DNA of 64,000 bases from Sulfuricurvum sp. (GTDB taxonomy: Bacteria; Campylobacterota; Campylobacteria; Campylobacterales; Sulfurimonadaceae): assembly GCF_023229695.1 (NCBI RefSeq), contig NZ_JALNYS010000010.1, positions 62,001 through 126,000 on the forward strand. Direction: 5' to 3'. The notes beneath the pieces were generated by a model that had not been told where the DNA came from, searched no databases, and saw nothing but the letters and a program-made list of their open reading frames with translations. This document shows positions 16,889-24,292 of the stretch, in pieces; positions within the stretch are counted from its first letter, which is position 1; every line of letters starts with the position of its first letter. Both the position numbers and the translations under genes were made by a program.

Positions 16889-18501
16889 CGGTAATACTCC
16901 CGAAAAATATCCTCAAACGTCCGGGCATCCGGATGGAGTGCGTAGAGGTTGGCAACCGTATCATCGGCCACTTTTCCCCCCTCGCGCAGCAACACGACCC
17001 GATCGCAAAATTCCGCTTCGCTCATGTAGTGGGTCGTAATCAAAATCGCAATCCCCCATTTCTCCTTTAAAGCGCTCAGCAGCTCCCAAAACTGCGATCG
17101 TGCGATCGCATCGACGCCCGAGGTCGGCTCATCCAAAAACAATACCGCCGGTTCGTGCAACAAGGCGGCTGCCAGAGAGAAGCGCTGGTTAATCCCCAGC
17201 GGAAGCTCCGTCGGAACCGAATCGAGATAGTTCGAAAATCCCAGTTCGGACGCATACCGGGAGATCCGCTTGAGCGCGGTATCGATCGGGATCTGCCGCA
17301 TCGCGGCAAAATACAAAAGATTTTCGCGGATCGTCATGTCGTTGTAGAGGGCAAAATGTTGGCTCACGTATCCGATGGAGGCTTTGAGCGCCTGACGGTC
17401 ATCGGTATTTCGGATCGCTCTGCCGAAGAGCTTGAGCTCCCCGCCATCAATCGAATGGAGCCCCAGCAGCATTTTGATAAAGGTGGTTTTCCCCGCGCCG
17501 TTCGCCCCCAACAATCCTACAATCTCTCCGCGTTTGAGCTGAAGATCGATCCGGTCGTTGGCGACAAACGGACCGAACATCTTGGTCAGCGAATAAGCTT
17601 CCATCAGTACCGGATTCCCGTTCTCCTCACTGTCGCGCCGGGTGATCTCAACCGGAGGAGGTGCTCGATTTGTCCGTAGCGCATTCACAAAAAAGAGAGA
17701 TTCTAACGTTGGTTCGGCATGCTCGGCTGAAAGCGGTAGGAGCGAATAGCTCCTTTCCAACGTCGTAATCGTCCCCTCCGGAGCCTCAGGAGTCCGGAGA
17801 TAGGTCATCTCCCGGACCGATTCGATCAGCTCTTTTGCACTCCCCTGCGCAATGATCTCCCCCTCATCAAACAGCAATACCCGATCCATCCGCGCCGCCT
17901 CTTCCATATAGGCGGTGCTGACCAGAGCAATCGTCCCCTCTTCGCGACGGATCTGATCGAGAATCTCCCACAGTTCAATCCGGCTCATCGGGTCCACCCC
18001 CGTCGTCGGTTCATCGAGTATCAGCAGTTTCGGACGGTGGAGCAGCGAACAGATGAGGGAGAGTTTTTGCATCATCCCCCCGCTCAGGTTTCCGGCCCGG
18101 AACTCCCTGAATTTTTCGAGTCCCGCCATTTTCAGCAACCGGGTTTTGTAGGTGTGATACGCTTCATCCTGGGGTACATTGCGGATATCGGCGAAAAACC
18201 GCAAATGCTCATCGACGGTGAGAAGATCGTACAGCACCAGTCCGATCCCCTGCGGCATCAGGCTGATCAGGGATTTAACCCCTTCGGCCTCTTTGGGGGA
18301 GCGGTAAGCGTGTTGATCGAAACGGACTTCCCCTTCAAACGCGATCACCCCCGCAATGGCATGCATTAGCGAACTTTTGCCGGCTCCGTCGGCACCGATA
18401 AAGCCGATAATCTCCCCTTTTTCGGCCTCAAACGAGACGTTTTTGATGGAAACTTTCTCTTTATGCCGAACCGTAACCCGATCAATTTTCAGCGTTCCCA
18501 T
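16885..18501 (-). CDS. ABC exporter ATPase with two fused nucleotide-binding domains
   Basis: About 538 residues. The first NBD has Walker A GADGAGKSS, signature LSGGMMQKL and Walker B LLILDEPTTG; the second has GANGAGKTT, a weakened signature (LPLGINQRFSLAAAL instead of LSGGQ) and VLFLDEPTSG. A linker of about 60 residues separates them. RbbA and YbhF-type exporters have the same fusion, but this one lacks the RbbA membrane part. The degenerate signature in NBD2 suggests one asymmetric ATP site. Start taken at the ATG at 18501; an upstream in-frame start would run into the adaptor gene. Confidence 0.9.
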   Translation of the reverse strand: MGTLKIDRVTVRHKEKVSIKNVSFEAEKGEIIGFIGADGAGKSSLMHAIAGVIAFEGEVRFDQHAYRSPKEAEGVKSLISLMPQGIGLVLYDLLTVDEHLRFFADIRNVPQDEAYHTYKTRLLKMAGLEKFREFRAGNLSGGMMQKLSLICSLLHRPKLLILDEPTTGVDPMSRIELWEILDQIRREEGTIALVSTAYMEEAARMDRVLLFDEGEIIAQGSAKELIESVREMTYLRTPEAPEGTITTLERSYSLLPLSAEHAEPTLESLFFVNALRTNRAPPPVEITRRDSEENGNPVLMEAYSLTKMFGPFVANDRIDLQLKRGEIVGLLGANGAGKTTFIKMLLGLHSIDGGELKLFGRAIRNTDDRQALKASIGYVSQHFALYNDMTIRENLLYFAAMRQIPIDTALKRISRYASELGFSNYLDSVPTELPLGINQRFSLAAALLHEPAVLFLDEPTSGVDAIARSQFWELLSALKEKWGIAILITTHYMSEAEFCDRVVLLREGGKVADDTVANLYALHPDARTFEDIFREYYR

Positions 18502-18517
18502 CGTCTCACACGTCCCT

Positions 18518-19669
18518 TTATTCGGGAACTTCGCGCAACGATGCGGGGAGCCCCTTGCCATCTAGCGATATGACTCCCACGGCCGGCAACCCCATTTTCA
18601 ACAAAGGGTTGGACTCCAACGGTTTGAGATGGACGGCAAAAACCCGCTGAATCCGGTCGCTGGCGACACTCACCTCTTTGGGGGTAAATTCGGCCTTTTG
18701 CTCGATCCTGACCACTTTGGCTTTAATCGGCCGATCCGGATAAGCATCCAGAAACAAGACGGCAGCGTCTCCCATTTTGATTTTTCCGTTCTGGAGGGTA
18801 TCGACAAAAATTTTCAGGTAAAGCTTCCCCGGATCGATCAGTGCCGCAATCGGCATCCCCGCACCGATGACCTCTCCGGAATTGGCGATTTTTTCGACCA
18901 CGTACCCCTCTATCGGCGAAACGATTTTCATCTCCGCCAACACGGCATCCATCTCTTTTTTCCCGGCTTCGAACCCTTTGATCCCCGATTCCAGCGCCTC
19001 TATCCCCCGTTCAAACGCTGTAATCTTCCCCTGCGATACCGATGCATCGATTTGATCGCTTCGAGAGATTTCAAGAGCTTTTTCCAGCTGTTCGCGTTTT
19101 TGAATCAGACCGGAGAGCTGCTCATCGTCCGTATGGGCTTTTAACCGTGCAAGTTCGTATTGCCGTTTTTCGATCAAACGGTTCTCGAAAAGGTTTTTCA
19201 TCCGCTGCGCGTCCTCTTCGCTTTGCGTGACAACGCTTTTTTGGGCATGGATCATCGAATCGAGTTCATCTCTCTGACGCTGTTTGATGATGACATTGGC
19301 ATCGGCTTTGACCAGAATCTGGGGGAGCGTTTTCTTGGCCATCGCCAATTCGATCCGTTTTGAGGCCAGTTCGGCGTTACGGGCTTCGAGCTGCGCCTCG
19401 ATCTGTTCTGCTTTAGCCTCCTGTTCGGCACTGCCGATGATGGCAATCACCTCCCCCCTCTTCACCCCATCCCCGTTCTCTTTGAGAATCTGTTCGATCC
19501 GTCCGGGATATTTGACGTTCAGGTTGATCAGATCACCGTCAATCCGTCCGCTCCCCTGCACCAGATTCTCCGGAAGAACACGGGCATGCAACTTTGCATA
19601 CATCATCACCGCCGCACCGATAAAAAGTACCGCGATCAACACTCCCATCCCATATTTGCGGACGACCAT
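18518..19669 (-). CDS. HlyD/EmrA-type membrane fusion protein
   Basis: 383 residues. One N-terminal anchor (MGVLIAVLFIGAAVMMYA), a biotinyl-lipoyl-like half (INLNVKYPGRIEQILKENGDGVKRGEVIAIIG), a long coiled-coil hairpin at about 85-225, the second lipoyl half (VSPIEGYVVEKIANSGEVIGAGMPIA) and a beta barrel. It would bridge the ABC exporter to the TolC-like channel encoded divergently upstream. The ATG at 19669 follows GGAGGAGGGGAG; a GTG eight codons earlier is less likely. An 8-bp stem (CCCTCCCC / GGGGAGGG) at 19696-19717 lies in the leader. Confidence 0.92.
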   Translation of the reverse strand: MVVRKYGMGVLIAVLFIGAAVMMYAKLHARVLPENLVQGSGRIDGDLINLNVKYPGRIEQILKENGDGVKRGEVIAIIGSAEQEAKAEQIEAQLEARNAELASKRIELAMAKKTLPQILVKADANVIIKQRQRDELDSMIHAQKSVVTQSEEDAQRMKNLFENRLIEKRQYELARLKAHTDDEQLSGLIQKREQLEKALEISRSDQIDASVSQGKITAFERGIEALESGIKGFEAGKKEMDAVLAEMKIVSPIEGYVVEKIANSGEVIGAGMPIAALIDPGKLYLKIFVDTLQNGKIKMGDAAVLFLDAYPDRPIKAKVVRIEQKAEFTPKEVSVASDRIQRVFAVHLKPLESNPLLKMGLPAVGVISLDGKGLPASLREVPE

Positions 19670-19801
19670 CTCCCCTCCTCCACTTTCGTTCACGACCCTC
19701 CCCCCTAAAGGGGAGGGGAAGTTCCCTGATTGTAATCTCTCCTAGCTTAAGGGGAAATCTAATGTTGATGTTGCCAGTGGATTATTTAATCCGTTCAAGA
19801 C

Positions 19802-19807
19802 TATAAT
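19802..19807 (+). promoter_or_regulatory. Candidate -10 element (TATAAT)
   Basis: TATAAT 51 bases before the TolC-like gene, followed by a perfect AAGGAGG ribosome site at 19847-19853. Confidence 0.45.
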
Positions 19808-19857
19808 TTTTTCAAAAATGTGCAGATAACAACGGCACACAATTCCAAGGAGGTAGG

Positions 19858-21153
19858 ATGAAACCGCTCTTTTTTTTACTCTCTCCCGTGTTGCTATGGG
19901 GAGAGAGTTATCAGGAGGTGATCCGTTCCTGCGATAATTCTTTACTCCTCAAAAGTGCCGATCAGCTCACCGACAGTGCCCGGGAATACTACCGTGCCGC
20001 CGAAGGGAAAAATCTTCCGACGATCGATCTGCGCCTCTCTGCCGCAAAACTCTACACCACCCCGACGATGACCTTTAAAATGCCGCCGCTCTATACCCCC
20101 ATGCAAGCGCCCGTAGCGACCAAAGAGCATGTGGAGGGGGAAGTGATCCTCACCTATCCCCTCTTCAGCGGCTTTGCCATCCGCGCATCCATCGACAAGG
20201 CCCGCCTGACCCACGAAAAACTATTCTTGCAAGCCGCCGATGCCAAACGCAACCTCTACATCGACGCCACCCGCCTCTACAGCTCCATCGCTGCGGCCGA
20301 TGCGATCATCGAAGCCCAAACCGAGGCGAAAAAAGCGATCACAGACTCCTATGAAAAAGCCAAAGGGCTTTATGAGCAGGGGCTTCTCGCCCCCGCCGGG
20401 CTTTATACCATCGAAGCAAAACGCTACGCAATCGAGGCAGAGCTCTTTGATACCCAAAATAAAAAAGCGCAGGCACTCAACCATCTCACCTATCTCACCG
20501 GTATAACCCTCACGGGTGCCCTCATAGCGACCGATACGCTGAGGGTACCCGCACGCGACGATCTGATCGCCTCAGCCCTGAGCCGGCGCGAAGATATCCT
20601 CTCTCTCGCCAAAGCGCTCAATATTGCGCAAACCGACATAGCTCTGGCAAAAAGTCGATACTATCCGACCGTTGCACTGGTCGGTTCCCTCAAACATCAG
20701 GGCAATACCCTCTCCCTGAACGGGGACGGTTTTACAAACGCCGACAAAAGCTACGCCGGGCTCAGTGCCAGTTGGAATCTCTTTAACGGGATGAGCGATC
20801 TGCATACCCTTCAGGCGGCGGAAGCGGCACAACTCGCTTCCGCCCTCACGCTGGAAGAGTATAAACAGCGTGTCAAAACCGAAATCGACAATGCCTATCT
20901 GGATCTCGAAACCCTGCAAAAACGGCTGATCAGTGCCACAATGCAGGTAAAAGCGGCCCAAGAGTATGCCCGACTGACCCAAGGGAGATTTGAAAATCAG
21001 CTCGCAAGCGCTGATGAGCTGAGCCGTGCCATCGCCGATCTCTCGGCAGCAAAAGCCGCGAACGCGAATCTGCAAAGCGAACGGTTCAATCAAAATGCGA
21101 CCCTTTGGCTCAGAGGGGGATTGGAAACCTACCGTGATAATGTGCTAAAATGA
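19858..21153 (+). CDS. TolC-family outer-membrane efflux protein
   Basis: 431 residues with a signal peptide (LFFLLSPVLLWG). The two-fold repeat of long coiled helices and beta hairpins typical of TolC is visible: first repeat about 20-220, second about 225-425, with the family hallmarks SRYYPTVALVGS and YAGLSASWNLFNG. Divergent from the adaptor/ABC genes with about 190 bases between, so the two transcripts together encode a complete tripartite exporter from cytoplasm to outside. Confidence 0.92.
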   Translation: MKPLFFLLSPVLLWGESYQEVIRSCDNSLLLKSADQLTDSAREYYRAAEGKNLPTIDLRLSAAKLYTTPTMTFKMPPLYTPMQAPVATKEHVEGEVILTYPLFSGFAIRASIDKARLTHEKLFLQAADAKRNLYIDATRLYSSIAAADAIIEAQTEAKKAITDSYEKAKGLYEQGLLAPAGLYTIEAKRYAIEAELFDTQNKKAQALNHLTYLTGITLTGALIATDTLRVPARDDLIASALSRREDILSLAKALNIAQTDIALAKSRYYPTVALVGSLKHQGNTLSLNGDGFTNADKSYAGLSASWNLFNGMSDLHTLQAAEAAQLASALTLEEYKQRVKTEIDNAYLDLETLQKRLISATMQVKAAQEYARLTQGRFENQLASADELSRAIADLSAAKAANANLQSERFNQNATLWLRGGLETYRDNVLK

Positions 21154-21211
21154 TCAGAGCTGATGGGGTGTTGAGACTTTTCAAAGACTTTTATATGTAA
21201 TACTTTTGTGA

Positions 21212-21217
21212 TATAAT
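21212..21217 (+). promoter_or_regulatory. Candidate -10 element (TATAAT)
   Basis: TATAAT 21 bases before the ATG at 21238, with GAGGGA as ribosome site. Confidence 0.4.
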
Positions 21218-21237
21218 TTTATCAAAAGTGAGGGAAG

Positions 21238-22245
21238 ATGGATCATCCGGTTTTTGTCAAATTTCGAGATACACAAAACAATACTCTGGCCAATCTTCTG
21301 GAGGTACAGACCACGCTGATTTTGGAAGGGTGGAAAAATCAGCCGCGTGTCAAAAATGTCCTCCTTAAACAAAAAATTGATCCCGATTTTTTTATCAAAC
21401 ATTTCGGTGCCCGCGTCCTCGAATATTTTATCGGAGTATTACGGCAGGAAAAACTGCCGGGACAATGCCCCGTCATCATCGTCATGCTGAAATTTTTCGG
21501 CAATCACGGGCTCGGACTCGACGACATCTATCAAATCTGTGCCGGCAAACGCAATACCGTCATCCATACCCTTCTCGCAAACGGCATCGCCCATGACGAC
21601 ATACTGTTTGTAACCGCCATCGAACAGTTCGACATCAACTTTACCGGTGTTATCCAAGAGTACATCGCGTTAACGCAGGAGAAAAGATATCCGCATCACG
21701 ATGAAAAACTACTCACCTGCAATCTAGATCCCATACCGACAATAGACCCTATCCTCATCAACGACTATTTTGCCGTTACCGATCCCTCTCAGGATAAAGA
21801 AAAAGTCCTCTTTCGCATCGACGATGCCGATGACATCCTCGAATATTTCAGCGAAATGTCCGAACAGCTCTCCCTTGCCGCGCTCCATCGCAATCCGGAG
21901 CCGATTCTCTATGTCGCCGCGATTTTTTCCAAAGTCGCTTCGATTTTGCTCCACTATACCCCCTACCTCGACTCTCTGGCCGCAAGCATGAGCGAACTCT
22001 CTACGGCCATGTATCAGCATACCGATCCTTTTATGTCACTCCTTCTCGAAATGCAAGACGGAGTGCTGAAACTCTTTGACGGTGTCAATGCCGATATGGA
22101 CCGTTACATCCAGCGCTTCAGCGTCGAAAATATCGCCATGAAAAATACCCACCACATCCATGAACCGACCTCCCTGAGCATACGGCAGATCATCGAGATG
22201 TTCGCCCCTTCCGCAGCGCTAGAGGATGGGATCGATTTTTTTTAG
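21238..22245 (+). CDS. Uncharacterised signalling-type protein, helical, ends in IDFF
   Basis: 335 residues, soluble, no signal peptide. The N-terminal 140 residues (VKFRDTQNNTLANLL, ARVLEYFIGVL, LLANGIAHDDILFVTAIEQF) look like an all-helical sensor or input domain that I do not recognise. The C-terminal third (AAIFSKVASILLHYTPYLDS, LAASMSELSTAM, FDGVNADMD) ends in GIDFF and loosely parallels the C-terminal part of the response regulator at 57064 (LADMFGNFSMILDNI and final EIEFF). Has its own promoter and no close neighbour on the strand. Confidence 0.55.
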   Translation: MDHPVFVKFRDTQNNTLANLLEVQTTLILEGWKNQPRVKNVLLKQKIDPDFFIKHFGARVLEYFIGVLRQEKLPGQCPVIIVMLKFFGNHGLGLDDIYQICAGKRNTVIHTLLANGIAHDDILFVTAIEQFDINFTGVIQEYIALTQEKRYPHHDEKLLTCNLDPIPTIDPILINDYFAVTDPSQDKEKVLFRIDDADDILEYFSEMSEQLSLAALHRNPEPILYVAAIFSKVASILLHYTPYLDSLAASMSELSTAMYQHTDPFMSLLLEMQDGVLKLFDGVNADMDRYIQRFSVENIAMKNTHHIHEPTSLSIRQIIEMFAPSAALEDGIDFF

Positions 22246-22329
22246 GTAATGAAGCCAGTTATGAAAACCTCTCGGTACAGCTTCATATTCCACTCAAAGT
22301 GTTGGTGCCGAAAGTATCAGCGTAAAATT

Positions 22330-22821
22330 TTAACGCTCAGTTTTATAAAATCGATGATCCCTATCAAGGTAAACAACATAAAAAGTATTTTTATCAAATA
22401 ACATTCGCGTAGTAGGATGAGAATTATTATGATACTCTTCAGGGATAACAAAACCGATTACCCTAACGAGATTTTCTAAATGGAATCGCGCCCATTCAGC
22501 TTGATGTGGAATATGTTTAGGCTGTGTAAAATCACTATTTACTGGAAATGAACCATATATTTCAAGAACATGAAATGAACCTACATTCTGTTTTGTCCAA
22601 AATTCTAAAGATTCCTTAGAATAATTTTTCATTTTTTCAAGTAATTTTATTAACTCAAAATGTTCCCAATCTTCAAAATTCTGACTTATGCCATCTTGTA
22701 CATCAAAATAGCTAAAGTTAAATTTGCATCTTTTCGTCAAATCATTGCTTGAATCTACTAATGAAATAATTGGGATTGAAGCTAAAAACCCTTCTTTTCT
22801 ATGATTTTTAAATTTTCCCAT
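22330..22821 (-). CDS. Uncharacterised partner of the AAA15 ATPase
   Basis: 163 residues, basic N-terminus (GKFKNHRKEGF), no membrane helix. Ends with RMLFDKNTFYVVYLDRDHRF, which resembles the closing strand of a small family usually found beside AAA15 ATPases, though I cannot name it. Translation starts one base after the ATPase stop codon, so the two are coupled. Base composition is much more AT-rich than the flanks, like its partner. Not RloB (no Toprim-like motifs) and not the DUF4435 partner of PARIS. Confidence 0.5.
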   Translation of the reverse strand: MGKFKNHRKEGFLASIPIISLVDSSNDLTKRCKFNFSYFDVQDGISQNFEDWEHFELIKLLEKMKNYSKESLEFWTKQNVGSFHVLEIYGSFPVNSDFTQPKHIPHQAEWARFHLENLVRVIGFVIPEEYHNNSHPTTRMLFDKNTFYVVYLDRDHRFYKTER

Positions 22822-22822
22822 T

Positions 22823-23962
22823 TTATGCCGTCAATTTTGGTTTTCCGCCAATTTTACCGGCTTTATATATAGGAGTAATAGGTCGATCATTACGAAGAAT
22901 ATCACCCGGAATTTCATCTAGCCGATACAAAAAGCTTTCGTTATCTTCTTTATTGACTAATACAACTCGATATTTCCCCAGCTTATCCATAATATCCGTA
23001 TTATGTGTTGTAAAAATCAATTGTGCGTTCTTAACATTTTTCACTGGATCATCAAAAAAGTCAACAAGCATAGGCAAAATATCAGGATGTAAATTAATAT
23101 CGAATTCATCCAATATTAATGTTCGACCATGCCTAAGAGCAATGGCATAATTTCCTAACTGTAAATAAAGTGATTTGGTACCACTCGATTGTTCATAAAA
23201 AGTTAATATTTTTGAGTCACTGCTATTATTCCTAAAATAAAAAATTGGAAAATATACAATATTCCCGGTATCATCTTGTCTGTCTAATATTTTTATATTA
23301 TCAATACCTGTATCAGATTGCTTTAATACTTTAATAACAAACTCAAAAATATCCTGATTATCATAATAGAATTTGGAGATTGTATCATGGTCATGTAATG
23401 GTTGTTCATTTCGACCAAAGGGACTAACATTTGTTTTAATTGATTGGAAAAGTTGAGCCAACGGTTTAATACAATTAATTTCATACTGCAAAGCCATACT
23501 TATTATAGAAACATTACTTCTAATTTTTATAGTTTTTAATTCATCAAATTCACTAATTGTGCTAATAGTATTTTTTTCTCTCTGTATTATTTGAACATCT
23601 CGCTTTTGTTTTCTCGATATTTTTTCCGAAATAACTTCATCTTCTGTAAGAATTAGTTCATATGAATATTCAATATTATCTTGCAAAAAAGCTATAAATA
23701 TCTCGATGGGAGCATCACAACGAAAAAAACTTCTAATTAAAATTTTTTCCTCTGGTTTAATCTCACTAAATGAGTTAAGAACAAACGATTGAATAAATTG
23801 GAGTAATTTTAAAACATTTGTCTTTCCTGATGCATTTGCACCTTTGATAGCAAGAACATTAAAAGCGACATTTTGTCCTGTCTTTTGATCATTTGAACGC
23901 AAATTAATTTCAAACCCTTCTTTAAAAGAATAGAAGTTTTTAGCACCAAATTCTAAAATCAT
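22823..23962 (-). CDS. AAA15-family ATPase (OLD/RloA-like), candidate defence ATPase
   Basis: 379 residues. Walker A GANASGKT at 41-48, QSSGTKSL as the ABC-like signature, Walker B RTLILDEFDINLHPD and the following TTHNTD. This is the SMC/ABC-like ATPase core of AAA15/AAA21 proteins, used by many anti-phage modules (RloAB, AbiL, PARIS, septu-like systems) to sense infection and release an effector. No nuclease domain is fused, so the small downstream gene should be the effector or regulator (inference). Strongly AT-rich composition suggests transfer. Confidence 0.8.
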   Translation of the reverse strand: MILEFGAKNFYSFKEGFEINLRSNDQKTGQNVAFNVLAIKGANASGKTNVLKLLQFIQSFVLNSFSEIKPEEKILIRSFFRCDAPIEIFIAFLQDNIEYSYELILTEDEVISEKISRKQKRDVQIIQREKNTISTISEFDELKTIKIRSNVSIISMALQYEINCIKPLAQLFQSIKTNVSPFGRNEQPLHDHDTISKFYYDNQDIFEFVIKVLKQSDTGIDNIKILDRQDDTGNIVYFPIFYFRNNSSDSKILTFYEQSSGTKSLYLQLGNYAIALRHGRTLILDEFDINLHPDILPMLVDFFDDPVKNVKNAQLIFTTHNTDIMDKLGKYRVVLVNKEDNESFLYRLDEIPGDILRNDRPITPIYKAGKIGGKPKLTA

Positions 23963-24087
23963 TCTGTTTCCCTATATTGTCAATATTTTTTACTTTTTAT
24001 TGTAAAAATAATACTCTTATTTAAATAATATGTCAAATATGACAAAAATTACGTTTTAAAATAACAAACAATGACTTCACTAAAATT

Positions 24088-24212
24088 CACCCCTCCCCTT
24101 TATCAACTCTCCCCCGCATCTTCTTAATATTCCCGTGCATCGTCATGACGCTTTTGATCAGTTTCCGGAGCCTCGTCTTTGTTCTCTTCCTCACTTCTCG
24201 ATTCCTGAGAAG
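24088..24212 (-). pseudogene. Truncated, internally deleted copy of the arfB 3' end
   Basis: Read on the minus strand this matches the last part of the intact arfB (27057-27250): the blocks around CACCCCTCCCCTTT, CAACTCTCCCCCGCATCT, CATGACGCTTTTGATCAG and GTTCTCTTCCT-ACTTC are shared in the same order. About 65 bases present in arfB (the Lys/Arg-rich segment) are missing, so it cannot encode a functional tail. The intact and broken copies stand as direct repeats on either side of the HD-GYP gene. Confidence 0.75.
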
Positions 24213-24241
24213 CCGGTTAACGCTTCATTCAAACAACATGA

Positions 24242-24247
24242 TATAAT
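24242..24247 (+). promoter_or_regulatory. Candidate -10 element (TATAAT)
   Basis: TATAAT 46 bases before the ATG of the PAS/HD-GYP gene. Confidence 0.4.
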
Positions 24248-24292
24248 AGTTGCGAACATAATGATTTTTTTTATTGTGCAAGGGGCATCCTA

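Larger units (their letters stand above)
23963..24292. other. 330-base gap: AT-rich leader, arfB remnant and promoter
   Basis: From 23963 to about 24087 lies AT-rich sequence upstream of the ATPase gene and probably its promoter. From 24088 to 24212 is a decayed copy of the 3' end of arfB. After that comes a candidate promoter for the HD-GYP gene. Confidence 0.6.

Noticed and set aside
22330..23962. PARIS or RloAB system
   Set aside because: The small gene shows neither DUF4435/Toprim features nor RloB-like motifs; only the ATPase class fits.
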